Assembly (NCBI RefSeq): GCF_030216305.1
Contig: NZ_JASOKT010000009.1
Coordinates: 1 to 64,000, forward strand
Source: Actinotignum timonense
GTDB lineage: Bacteria > Actinomycetota > Actinomycetes > Actinomycetales > Actinomycetaceae
Length of the DNA: 64,000 nucleotides
Direction: 5' to 3'
Shown here piece by piece: positions 51,261 through 60,309 of the stretch. The translations under genes and the position numbers were made by a program. Every line of letters begins with the position of its first letter. Positions within the stretch are counted from its first letter, which is position 1. The notes beneath the pieces were generated by a model that worked only from the letters and a program-made list of their open reading frames with translations, searched no databases and was not told the DNA's origin.

Positions 51261-52922
51261 TTACTGGTAGCTCACAAAAGCCGGGGTTGGCTCCACCTGG
51301 GTGTAGGTTTCCTCCGGCGTGAGCATGGGGGTGTCCTCATCGTAAAAGTTCTTCCAGCCCCACGCCACACCCGCGGGCGCGTAGCTGTGCAGGGTGTGCC
51401 AGGTGTCCTGCTTGGCGGCCTGGCTACCCTGGCCGTCGGCGTGGATCACCAGCGCGACTTCGGCGCGGGACCGGTCGAGCTGATCGACGTCGCGCAGCAT
51501 CTGCACCTGGAACTGGTGCAGAATCACGACTTTCTGGGGTAGCTGATTCTCCCGCACAAAATCAGCGAGCCAATTAATGGTTTCGTTGACCTCGCTGATC
51601 TCCACGTGGCCGATGCGCTCGAGCGGGAAATCATCCGGGCCCAGGCGCCATTCCGGATCCAAGGCGATACCCACATTCGGGTAGCGCAACAGCTTCTCGT
51701 AGCGTTTGACCTGCTCCGGGAAGCTGGAACGCCCGGGCTGGAAATCGAGGACCACGTACTGGCCGTGCCGCGCGGCCTCCTCAATATAGGGGATGAAAAT
51801 ATCCGGATCCCATTCGTGCGAATAATTACCATCGTCACCGGCCTGCCCGGCCGCCACCGTCACGATGAGTTCCAACGCGGGAATAACGGCATCCTCCGTG
51901 AGGGCGCGATAGGGCTGGGCATGCGCATCGGCGCGCGCCGCGGTTTCCTCCACGCCCTGCTCGCCGAGCACCCCGAGCGCGGCCGTGACCGGCGAACCGT
52001 AGAGCGCCACGTACCGCTTGCCCTCCAGCACCAACTGCCCGCCGCCGGGTAGTTCCGTGCCGCTGCGCGCCGCGGCCACCTGCCACGAAAGATCCGGAAG
52101 GTCGACGCCGAAACTGGCCACCGCCGCCGCACTTCCCGCGAGCGCCTGGATAGTTGCACTGCTTGCGCGCGGATCAGGATGTGATTCGACGACGGCGCCA
52201 CCTGCCGCGCGCACCGTGGCCAAGGTAGCGGGATTCGCGCCATCAGTAATCGCGGGGAATGGAGCGGTGGTGGTGGCCGGCAGGTAGTGGATATCGGCAG
52301 GTGTGAGGTGGGTTGGGCCGGTCTGAGTGGGCTGGGCAGTGCCGGCCGGCTGCGCAGATTCTGCGGGCTGCGAGGCTCCCTGGCCCGCCGCGGGCGGGTA
52401 CTCTTCGGCTTCGCCGCTCAACCAGGCCGGCTTCGCGGTTCCCACCAGGAGGGTATGTTGCACGCCGAGCCGCTCGAATTCCGCGGCGAGGGCGTTCCCG
52501 GCAGCCGGAGCTCCAGGGTGCTGATCCCCTTCGCGCGCACCCTGCGCTTCAGGCTGCGCTTCCGCATTCTCCACCAGGAAAACCGGCACGCCCAGCGATT
52601 GCGCTAACTCACCGGCCTGTTCTACCGAATCCGGGCCGCTCAGCACCGCAACGTGGGCGCTGACAAAAAGCGCGGCGGAGGCGGCGATGGCGCCTTCCGC
52701 ATCCGCGGCGGGGAGTACCAGGTCCGCTTGCGGTGCGCGATGCACGGCGATGGGTCCGCGCTCGGCGGCGCTCGGCTCGCCGCTACATGAACTGAGGCTG
52801 AGAGCTAGCACAAGGGCCAGCACGGTGAGCAGGCCGAACGCGGCCAGGTGCGGGCGGCGGGCGGTGCGCGACAATGTGAATGGCGTGGTGGCGGTGCTGG
52901 GTCGACGGTGACGATGCGGCAC
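51261..52922 (-). CDS. Large surface lipoprotein, TIM-barrel-like C-terminus
   Basis: A 553-residue lipoprotein. GTG start after GGAAGGAAG. A basic N-terminus precedes the hydrophobic signal and lipobox LSSC (about residue 47). The middle (60-280) is Ala-rich with ALFVSAHVAVLSGPDSV resembling a cell-wall-binding repeat 2 core. The C-terminal half (about 330-540) has YVVLDFQPGRSSFPEQV, VGIALDPEWRL and VALVIHADGQG, a pattern suggesting a TIM-barrel hydrolase fold. No catalytic assignment is made. Confidence 0.65.
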   Translation of the reverse strand: MPHRHRRPSTATTPFTLSRTARRPHLAAFGLLTVLALVLALSLSSCSGEPSAAERGPIAVHRAPQADLVLPAADAEGAIAASAALFVSAHVAVLSGPDSVEQAGELAQSLGVPVFLVENAEAQPEAQGAREGDQHPGAPAAGNALAAEFERLGVQHTLLVGTAKPAWLSGEAEEYPPAAGQGASQPAESAQPAGTAQPTQTGPTHLTPADIHYLPATTTAPFPAITDGANPATLATVRAAGGAVVESHPDPRASSATIQALAGSAAAVASFGVDLPDLSWQVAAARSGTELPGGGQLVLEGKRYVALYGSPVTAALGVLGEQGVEETAARADAHAQPYRALTEDAVIPALELIVTVAAGQAGDDGNYSHEWDPDIFIPYIEEAARHGQYVVLDFQPGRSSFPEQVKRYEKLLRYPNVGIALDPEWRLGPDDFPLERIGHVEISEVNETINWLADFVRENQLPQKVVILHQFQVQMLRDVDQLDRSRAEVALVIHADGQGSQAAKQDTWHTLHSYAPAGVAWGWKNFYDEDTPMLTPEETYTQVEPTPAFVSYQ

Positions 52923-52984
52923 AAAACTTCCTTCCTTCGGCGCCTTTCCAGAGTAGCGATAATGCGCCGCCCGCGCATCCCCGC

Positions 52985-53707
52985 CTACTCCGAAAGCGGC
53001 TCCTCGCCCACCTCCGCTTGGTAGTCGGCGAGGAGCGCTGCCGCGAAGGCGGCGTCGTCGGAATTAATGGAACGGAGCACGCGAGCCGGAACCCCGCCGA
53101 CCACGCTCCCCGGCGGGACGTCGCGCAGCACCACGGCGCCGGCGCCCACCACGGAATTTTCGCCGATGGTCACGCCGCCGGCGATGGACGCGCCCATGCC
53201 GATCCAGACGTTATTTTCGATGGTGATGGGGCGGCCGTATTCGAGGCGCGTGGCGCGCAGAGCTGGGTCGATGGGATGCGAGGCGCAGGAGATGGTCACG
53301 TGCGGGGCGATGAGTACCCCGGCGCCGATGCGCACCGGGCACAGGTCCAGGATCACCGCGCCGGTATTAATAAACGAGCCCTCCCCCAGGCTGATATTCA
53401 CGCCGTAATCGCAGGTGAAAGGGCGCACGATCTGCGCGCCGGCCTCGAAACCGCCGAGGAGCTCGCGCAGAATTTCGGTTGCGCGCGGGCTGCCCCAGGC
53501 AGCGTCGGCGTTGAATTCTTCCAGCAGCGCGATGGCGCGTTCGCGCACCCGCGCCTGGGTCGGGCCCCAGCGGTAGAGCCGGCCTTCCACCATGCGCCGC
53601 CATTGCACGTCTGATTCTTCGCCCGGAAGCGGGCAGCGGGAGCGTTCGGGCAGCTCGGCGACGTGCGGGCGGGCGATATGGCGCGGGTTGCGGGGAGTTT
53701 CGGGCAT
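52985..53707 (-). CDS. Sugar O-acetyltransferase (paralog)
   Basis: A 240-residue maltose-acetyltransferase-type enzyme. The Mac domain (QWRRMVEGRLYRWG) and hexapeptide beta-helix (IENNVWIGMGASIAGGV, ENSVVGAGAVVLRDVPPG) are present, and the catalytic His is expected in the CASHPIDP segment. It is clearly related to the 12771 gene but divergent in the N-terminal 30 residues. AAGGAAG precedes the ATG. A 19-bp triple repeat lies just upstream. Confidence 0.87.
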   Translation of the reverse strand: MPETPRNPRHIARPHVAELPERSRCPLPGEESDVQWRRMVEGRLYRWGPTQARVRERAIALLEEFNADAAWGSPRATEILRELLGGFEAGAQIVRPFTCDYGVNISLGEGSFINTGAVILDLCPVRIGAGVLIAPHVTISCASHPIDPALRATRLEYGRPITIENNVWIGMGASIAGGVTIGENSVVGAGAVVLRDVPPGSVVGGVPARVLRSINSDDAAFAAALLADYQAEVGEEPLSE

Positions 53708-53726
53708 TTTTCTTCCTTAAGTTGAT

Positions 53727-53783
53727 GCGCGGTGTTAGCAACGGCGCGCGGTGTGAGCAACGGTGCGCGGTGTGAGCCACGGT
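53727..53783. repeat. Three 19-bp direct repeats
   Basis: GCGCGGTGTTAGCAACGG (53727), GCGCGGTGTGAGCAACGG (53746) and GCGCGGTGTGAGCCACGG (53765) repeat with a 19-bp period, 20 bp upstream of the acetyltransferase start. The spacing is near two helical turns. Confidence 0.8.
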
Positions 53784-53806
53784 CGAAAAGTAGTACGACG
53801 ACGCCC

Positions 53807-53840
53807 GTGCGGGGCGAGTAGTGACCTACCCGCCCCGCAC
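53807..53840. terminator. Hairpin upstream of acetyltransferase
   Basis: GTGCGGGGCG/CGCCCCGCAC with a 14-nt loop, about 140 bp after the minus-strand MFS gene. It probably ends the GH3-MFS transcript. Confidence 0.6.
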
Positions 53841-53981
53841 GACCCCGGAGGAGTGCAATTCCGGAGATTGGGAACCCCAGCCTGCATCACGAGCCAAGCC
53901 CATTAGCCTTGGCACGCTGTTTTACGCTCAACGTGAGCAGTCCGATGGCATCCCGTAATGGGCTTACCTCGACGAGCCTCC

Positions 53982-55265
53982 TTACTTGGTGGACCTGATC
54001 ATGGCAATAGCTACGCATCCCACCATCGCGAGAACAATACTCGCCGGGAAAATCGCATGGTAGCCAGCGATACCGATGACAGCAGAGGCAATCAATGGGC
54101 CGATAATCTGCGATCCGCTTTGCGCGAGATTCAGAATTCCTAGATCCTTCGCGGCAGTCTCTGGGTTCGGAAGAACTTCCAAATTCAGCGCCTGATCAAC
54201 GGCATTGAATGCGCCGTTACCGATACCAGCTCCGACAATTGCGTAGGCAATCATTGCCCACGGATATGGGAAAATCCACGGGAAAACTAAACCGATAGCA
54301 ATTAGGAATGCCGACACAATTACGGGCATCTTCCGGACAGCAAGCTTGTCGGAGAGCGGACCAATAATGGCCGCAACGATTACACCCACCACCATCAGAC
54401 ATAGAGACATGATCGTAATAGTCGATTGTGTTGTACTGTCGTCCGCACCAATGTAATCGGTGAAGATATACAGCTGATAACCCGTAATCGCAAATCCAGC
54501 CGCCAAGATAAACAAGCGCCCAAATAGTGCCAGGTAGAAATCCCGACAATGCTTGGTTGGGAACATGAAATTCGTAAGGAATGTCTCCTTATTGAAGTTC
54601 TTCTTCGGCATGCTTGCGCTAGACGGCTCCCGAATAATCGTTGCGGAGATCGGCGCCGCACAGAACACTAGAACTGCCATGACGATGTATCCCATTCGCA
54701 GATCCTTAAGGAACTGCGCTCCAATGAGCTGACCCGAAGCCATGCCCACCGTAAAACCGATGGCATACATTGCCGAAATTGTTCCGCGGAATTTAGGAGC
54801 AACCCGATCAGCAATTGTTGCTAGCAGCGGCGCGACAAGCGAATTCAAGAAGACCTGATAGACACACCAATTGAGAATCAGAATTGGTACTGACGGCGAG
54901 TAGTACACGAGCATTGTCGCCGCGGCAGTACCGACTGATCCCACCCATAACCAAGGCGTTCGTTTACCGAACCTTGATCTAGTCAAGTCGGAAAAAGCCC
55001 CGATAATGATATTGGCGAGAGTTGCCGTCACCATCGCAAATGTTGCGAGGGTCGCGACAACCACTTCCTTTTGATCAGGTGCAATCTCGACAACCTTGGC
55101 AGGAAGTAAAAGAGCATTGATCCCCAAGTACGGGACGATCCAGAGGAGCGCGCCGATCGTGACGCCAACGCCGACTCGGTAAGGTGGCTTGGTTTGCCCA
55201 CTAAAGGGATCTTTTGCACGCTCTGATACTGCGGCAGGATCCGCACGATTCTCTTTCCGCTCCAT
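53982..55265 (-). CDS. MFS sugar (glycoside) transporter
   Basis: A 427-residue, 12-TM MFS protein. The motif-A loop reads IGAFSDLTRSRFGKRTPW, as in glycoside/sugar symporters, and VAPLLATIADRVAPKFRGTISAMY marks TM4-5. The start is set at MERKEN after AAAGGAACTGAA. Its start lies 1 bp from the end of the GH3 glycosidase, so the two are co-transcribed and the transporter should import the glycoside that GH3 cleaves in the cytoplasm. Confidence 0.85.
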   Translation of the reverse strand: MERKENRADPAAVSERAKDPFSGQTKPPYRVGVGVTIGALLWIVPYLGINALLLPAKVVEIAPDQKEVVVATLATFAMVTATLANIIIGAFSDLTRSRFGKRTPWLWVGSVGTAAATMLVYYSPSVPILILNWCVYQVFLNSLVAPLLATIADRVAPKFRGTISAMYAIGFTVGMASGQLIGAQFLKDLRMGYIVMAVLVFCAAPISATIIREPSSASMPKKNFNKETFLTNFMFPTKHCRDFYLALFGRLFILAAGFAITGYQLYIFTDYIGADDSTTQSTITIMSLCLMVVGVIVAAIIGPLSDKLAVRKMPVIVSAFLIAIGLVFPWIFPYPWAMIAYAIVGAGIGNGAFNAVDQALNLEVLPNPETAAKDLGILNLAQSGSQIIGPLIASAVIGIAGYHAIFPASIVLAMVGCVAIAMIRSTK

Positions 55266-55266
55266 T

Positions 55267-57459
55267 TCAGTTCCTTTCGGGAATCTCGACGGAGAGAGCC
55301 AAAGCGTCTGGGGCACCGCGATATTGCGCAGCCTCGAGTACTACCCCGGTTGGGAGTGGGTCGAACTCCGTTGACTGTTCGTTCCACTCACACAGTGGCC
55401 ACAGATCGATATCTATTGTCGTCGTCACCGATTCACCGGGAGCGAGCAATACCGAAGTGAATCCCAGCAACTCGCGCACACCACCGGAAACAGAACCGTA
55501 AATCTGGGCTACTCCATGAGCTAGTCGGTACCCATCGTTACCGATAGTTACACGAACCTTACCCGTAGTTTCGCTTGCGCTAACAAGCTCGAAGTCGCTT
55601 AACGAGAAAGTGGTGTACGTTATGCCCCATCCGAGCGGGAAGAGCGGTTCCTCACCTATCTCATCGAGGAGCCTCGACCCGAACTTATCGTCATAAGTAA
55701 TAGCCGTAGCGTTAATATCAAGAGGCGCAGTATGCTCCTGCTTCTTCGGCATTACATAGGGAAGACGTCCGCCCGGAGCGCGCTCACCAGAGAGTACAGC
55801 TCCCAGCGCGTTACCGCCTTCTTGTCCCGAATACCACGCGAGCATGACAGCCGGAACTGAATCAATCCAATCGGTCATAATAACGGCGCCTGCCGTCACC
55901 ACGGAGACTACAACCTTTTCGTTCAGATCCACGACCCGGCGAATAAGGTCGGTGTCTCCCTCCGGAAGCGCAAGGCTAACGCGATCACCACCAGCTGTCG
56001 CGCCGCCAACAACAGATTGGCCTTCGGCACCACTCTTGGCGAAAGCTTCCGCAATACGCTTCTCTTCTTCCGTCACGGGTTCGGGATACAGCTTAAGAAG
56101 GTCATCACGCTGCATTACGGTACCATCAACAAACTCGCCCTCTTCTAGCGCTGTATACCCAACAACCGCGATTACTAAATCAGCGGTTCTTACCTGAGAG
56201 TCAAACTCGTCAGAGTCCATGTCAGCCAATACAACATTTGCAGCGGGGAAACTCCTCTTAATACCCTCGTAGGGTGTAACCACGTACGGAGCATCTACCT
56301 TCGAGGAACCGTTATCACCGGTGTTGGCAAGGTCTGCAAGTCTTCCAACAACCAGGATAGTGCCAGAGAAGTCTCGCGAGACCGGCAGCAACCGCGCACC
56401 ACCAATCGAATCATTCTTCAACAAAGTCATCGACTGTGCGGCCGCATCAAAAGCCAGTTTTGCGTGTTCGGGGGAGGCAATCACTTCCTTCGAAGGCACC
56501 TCGCCTAGATTTGCGTAGTGCTTCAGAACAGTACGGATAATCCGAATTCCAGCACGCTTTACCGCTTCCCAGCTTGTTTCACCGTTTGCAATCCGCTCAA
56601 GCATCCCGTCTTTACGCTGTTGAGCAAAGGGCGCTTCAATATCAAGTCCTGCCTCCAGAGCCTTCGCCGGATCACGCATGCCCCAGACAAAATCGGTGAT
56701 GACAAAACCTTCAAAGCCCCAGATATCACGGAGGATTTCGGTAAGCATCTTCCGATTCTGACCACCCCATTCGCCGTTTACAGAGTTGTAGCAGGACATA
56801 ACTGACGCAACTCCGGATTTGATAATCTTTCGGAAGTGCGGCAGATAATGCTTATGCAGGTCCTTGTCAGAACACGTTACGTCTACAGAGAAGCGCGCAT
56901 TTTCCATGGAATTCAACGCATAGTGCTTAACACACGCCATCGCATTCTTCTGGATACCCTTGGCAAACGCCGAGCCCATATTGCCGAGGATCACCGGCTC
57001 TTCCGAATAGGTTTCTTGGGCGCGTCCCCAGGCTGGGTTCCGTGGAAGATTGACACACACCCCACCAAAGAAGTTTCCACTGTTGGCTCGAACCTCTTCT
57101 CCGATGGCTTCACCAACTCGTTCTTCCAAGTTGGTATCCCAAGTAGCTCCGCGAGCCATCGAAACTGGGAAGGCCGTGGCAGTTCCAACAGCGCATCCAC
57201 GCGGACCATCGATGAACCGGATACCCGGGAATCCGATCCTCTCTACGGCACCCATAACAAATGGTTGCGCGTTGTAGCCAACATCGGGCCCCATCATCGC
57301 ATCGATACCTTGCCAGAACGGCACACTGCCCTGCAGTAAGGCGATACGTTCATCTTCCGTTAGTGCATCGTAAATATCATGCGCGACCGCGTTTGCGGAC
57401 CCACCATTCTTTACATCGGATACATAATCGCTAAATTGCTTAGCCTTCACGATTCTCAC
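55267..57459 (-). CDS. GH3 beta-glucosidase/beta-xylosidase
   Basis: A 730-residue glycoside hydrolase family 3 enzyme. The N-terminal catalytic barrel has GFPGIRFIDGPRGCAVG, KHYALNSMENARFSVD and the nucleophile Asp in FVITDFVWGM. The second alpha/beta domain lies at about 320-560, and a C-terminal Fn3-like domain includes FPLGWGITYTTFSLSDF. No signal peptide is present, so it acts inside the cell on imported oligo- or aryl-glycosides. Proximity to xylA/xylB and a ROK regulator favours beta-xylosidase over beta-glucosidase. AAAGGAG precedes the ATG. Confidence 0.92.
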   Translation of the reverse strand: MRIVKAKQFSDYVSDVKNGGSANAVAHDIYDALTEDERIALLQGSVPFWQGIDAMMGPDVGYNAQPFVMGAVERIGFPGIRFIDGPRGCAVGTATAFPVSMARGATWDTNLEERVGEAIGEEVRANSGNFFGGVCVNLPRNPAWGRAQETYSEEPVILGNMGSAFAKGIQKNAMACVKHYALNSMENARFSVDVTCSDKDLHKHYLPHFRKIIKSGVASVMSCYNSVNGEWGGQNRKMLTEILRDIWGFEGFVITDFVWGMRDPAKALEAGLDIEAPFAQQRKDGMLERIANGETSWEAVKRAGIRIIRTVLKHYANLGEVPSKEVIASPEHAKLAFDAAAQSMTLLKNDSIGGARLLPVSRDFSGTILVVGRLADLANTGDNGSSKVDAPYVVTPYEGIKRSFPAANVVLADMDSDEFDSQVRTADLVIAVVGYTALEEGEFVDGTVMQRDDLLKLYPEPVTEEEKRIAEAFAKSGAEGQSVVGGATAGGDRVSLALPEGDTDLIRRVVDLNEKVVVSVVTAGAVIMTDWIDSVPAVMLAWYSGQEGGNALGAVLSGERAPGGRLPYVMPKKQEHTAPLDINATAITYDDKFGSRLLDEIGEEPLFPLGWGITYTTFSLSDFELVSASETTGKVRVTIGNDGYRLAHGVAQIYGSVSGGVRELLGFTSVLLAPGESVTTTIDIDLWPLCEWNEQSTEFDPLPTGVVLEAAQYRGAPDALALSVEIPERN

Positions 57460-57631
57460 TCCTTTGTGAATTGGACGATTAGGTATTTCTTGTTATCCAG
57501 TTATGTCTTCTAATTAGTGGCCAACAATGGCCCGCGTCGCTCTCGCGTCCTCGCGAGGGTTTCCGTACAAGACCGGTTCCGCAGTACTTCAAAAACAGGA
57601 ACCTCCTTTCTTCGACTGCGGACACCGGCGA

Positions 57632-58795
57632 TTAGCCAATAAGGTGGCGCATGGCCTGCTGGTAGAGCTCAACGTAGTGGTATTCGCGCGTGGCCAAAGC
57701 TGCGACGTCGAACTTCTCCGCCCGTACATCATCCAGGCTCTCGCCTTCGGCCACGGTCGGTTCGGCCAGTTCGGGAACCGAGGCAGCTTCCATGATTTCC
57801 TGAGTGCGCGGGTCGGCGCGGAAGGCCTTCGCCTTCTCCGCGAGCATGAGGTACATTTCCATATTCGCGGCCGCGGATTCCCATACGCCTTCCAGACCTT
57901 CGGTGCGCGAGGGCTTGTAATCGAAGTGGATGGGGCCTTCGTAGCGCGGGCCGCCATTGGAGAAGCCGTTGACCAGCAGGTCCACCGTGAAGAAGGCGGA
58001 AGCCAGATCGCCGTGACCGAAGCACTTGTCCTGGTCGTAGCGCGGGCCGGCCTGGCCGTTGAGGTCAATATGGAAGAGCTTGCCGGCGTTGAGCGCCTGG
58101 GCCAGCCCGTGGGTGTAATTGAGGCCGGCCATCTGCTCATGCCCGGTTTCCGGGTTGAGGCCAACGATATCGCCATTATCCAGCTCAGCAATAATGCCGA
58201 GGGCGTGGCCGATGGTGGGCAGGAAGATATCACCGCGCGGTTCGTTCGGCTTGGGTTCCAGGCCGATCTTGAGATCGTAGCCCTTTTCCTTAATGTAGCC
58301 GGCTACCGTATCCAGGCCTTCCTTGTAGCGCTCGAAAGCGGCGTTGAGATCCTTGGAGGAATCGTATTCGGCGCCTTCGCGCCCGCCCCACATCACGAAG
58401 GTGGTGGCGCCGACTTCCGCGGCCAGATCCACGTTACGCAGGATCTTCTGGAGGCCGAAGCGCCGGATTGAGCGGTCGTTATTGGTGAAGCCGCCGTCCT
58501 TAAAGATGGGATGGGAGAAGGTGTTCGTGGTGACCATTTCGATGGTCAGACCGTTGGCATCAGCCGCTTCCTTGACCTTGCCCACCCGCTCGGCGCGCTC
58601 CGCATCGCTGGCGTCAAAAGCGAAAACGTCATTGTCATGGAAGGTAATACCCCAGGTGCCCAGCTCGGCGAGCTTTTCCGTGTAGACCCACGGGTCCAGG
58701 GCCGGGCGGGAATCCCCGCCGAAGGGATCGGTTCCGGTCCACCCCACGGTCCACAGACCGAAGGAGAACTTATCTTCTTTTGTAGGCTTTCTCAT
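57632..58795 (-). CDS. xylA: Xylose isomerase
   Basis: A 387-residue enzyme, the short actinobacterial (class I) type, converting D-xylose to D-xylulose with two divalent metals. H53 in [16 protein letters not shown], the metal Glu in [13 protein letters not shown] and the HIDLNGQ segment are intact. The ATG is chosen after AAGGAGGAATA. A strongly biased codon set suggests high expression. The ROK regulator lies 157 bp upstream on the same strand, and a TTAGTTTAG motif is in its promoter. Confidence 0.97.
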   Translation of the reverse strand: MRKPTKEDKFSFGLWTVGWTGTDPFGGDSRPALDPWVYTEKLAELGTWGITFHDNDVFAFDASDAERAERVGKVKEAADANGLTIEMVTTNTFSHPIFKDGGFTNNDRSIRRFGLQKILRNVDLAAEVGATTFVMWGGREGAEYDSSKDLNAAFERYKEGLDTVAGYIKEKGYDLKIGLEPKPNEPRGDIFLPTIGHALGIIAELDNGDIVGLNPETGHEQMAGLNYTHGLAQALNAGKLFHIDLNGQAGPRYDQDKCFGHGDLASAFFTVDLLVNGFSNGGPRYEGPIHFDYKPSRTEGLEGVWESAAANMEMYLMLAEKAKAFRADPRTQEIMEAASVPELAEPTVAEGESLDDVRAEKFDVAALATREYHYVELYQQAMRHLIG

Positions 58796-58833
58796 TATTC
58801 CTCCTTGCGTAGCCGAACTCCTTTGTTCTACCT

Positions 58834-58843
58834 CTAAACTAAG
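58834..58843. promoter_or_regulatory. Candidate ROK/XylR half-site before xylA
   Basis: Minus-strand CTTAGTTTAG lies 39 bp upstream of xylA and shares TTAGTT with the element before xylB. AATCAA/TTGATT (about 58877-58894) is a second inverted repeat in the same promoter region. Confidence 0.4.
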
Positions 58844-58952
58844 GGCGCGAAAACGGTGCGTCAAGGGGGCGAAAATCAAGGTATTTTGATTTGGCTCAAA
58901 ACAAAGCGTAAGTCAAACTTATTGTGAGGCGATTCACATATAGCTAGTGTGG

Positions 58953-60137
58953 CTAGACGCCCGTGAAACCGCTTAGATCCTCTATCAAATCATTAAAAAT
59001 CCATAGACAAGCGCCTATTGCCGCCGATATCTCACCCTTTCGATTCACAATGAGTTCAATATCTTTCCAATGCGACGAAAGCACACGGTACTTCAATTCA
59101 GCTTTAAGAATCGTCTCAAAACATGGATATAAATCTACGAAAGTCCCGCCAAAGAAAACCGTGTCCAGATCAAGAAGATTTAGCGTATTCGCGAGCGCTA
59201 GGCCTAGGGCGAGAGCTCCAGCGTCCATCGCATCCCGAGCAGTTTCACTTCCCTCTCGGAAAAGCTCAATTAGCTTCGACAGCTCGGTACCTTCAGGAAG
59301 ACCTGCATTTCGCACTAATCCCGATTCGCCAACATACTGTTCTAAACAACCATTAGAACCGCAGTTGCATTTCGGTCCTGATCGGTCGACACAAACATGT
59401 CCAAACTCTCCAGCCCAGCCATGAGAGCCACCCAGACGCCGGCCCTTTTCGTACACCGCAGCACCAACACCGACCTCACCGGAAACATAAAGGAAATCCC
59501 TATAGTTTGATACTTTTCCGGGAGCTGAATGGAGAACAGAGTACCCCGCAGCATCAGCCTCGTTAAAAAGACGAAATCCCCCAAAACATCCCGGTTGGGT
59601 AAAAGATAGTTCTTTCATCTGAACGCCCGTCCAGCCCAGGTTTGGGGCAGTCAATACCGTTGCACCATCATCGGCAATCAATCCCGGAACGCAAAGCCCG
59701 GCACCGAGAACTTTGACAGCTTTGGGTTGCTTCCATTGCCCGTAAATCTTCTCAAGTTCTTTCAAGGCACCACTTGGACCTAAGTGACGCGTGCTCATTT
59801 TTTTGATTTGCGAGTAGAGGAGTTTTCCGGAGAGGTCCATCACGGCAACAGACAAATAAGCCACATTGACCTCGCAACCAACGACAGCATGCCGCGATGT
59901 ACGAGGCACAAGGGGAGATGCGGGACGCCCAATTGCTGATTTTACCGGTGGCAGTTCGCTAATAATGCCGCAGTCCAGGAGTGAATCTACTAAGCGAGAA
60001 ACCGTGGCGCGCGTAAGACCGGTGGAAGCTGCAACATCGGCACGTGATGGGGGGACTTTACTGGAGAGGATCGTCTTTAGGACAAGTTTAGTGTTATCCA
60101 TCCGGAGCGAGGTGGGCGTTTTGCCACTTTTCCCCAT
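58953..60137 (-). CDS. ROK-family transcriptional regulator (XylR-like)
   Basis: A 394-residue repressor. The N-terminal MarR-like winged HTH (about 20-75) includes SRADVAASTGLTRATVSRLV. The ROK sugar-kinase-like domain (85-390) carries the zinc motif GHVCVDRSGPKCNCGSNGCLEQ. It is placed between xylA and the isomerase/xylB genes, so xylose (or glucose) is the likely effector. The ATP-binding part looks degenerate, as usual for ROK repressors. Confidence 0.9.
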   Translation of the reverse strand: MGKSGKTPTSLRMDNTKLVLKTILSSKVPPSRADVAASTGLTRATVSRLVDSLLDCGIISELPPVKSAIGRPASPLVPRTSRHAVVGCEVNVAYLSVAVMDLSGKLLYSQIKKMSTRHLGPSGALKELEKIYGQWKQPKAVKVLGAGLCVPGLIADDGATVLTAPNLGWTGVQMKELSFTQPGCFGGFRLFNEADAAGYSVLHSAPGKVSNYRDFLYVSGEVGVGAAVYEKGRRLGGSHGWAGEFGHVCVDRSGPKCNCGSNGCLEQYVGESGLVRNAGLPEGTELSKLIELFREGSETARDAMDAGALALGLALANTLNLLDLDTVFFGGTFVDLYPCFETILKAELKYRVLSSHWKDIELIVNRKGEISAAIGACLWIFNDLIEDLSGFTGV

Positions 60138-60309
60138 CAGCTACCCTCCCGTGCCGTTTCGACAAACTAGAATCTAGGTACTAGACAGCATAAACTGCCT
60201 CGCGGTTTTTTACGATCACCCCATTCCTAGCTAACAGCCGAGACCCTACCGCGTCCGAGCCATTCTTCGTACTGCTCGTCCCCTTTCGTGTTTCACAGCA
60301 ATACAACAA

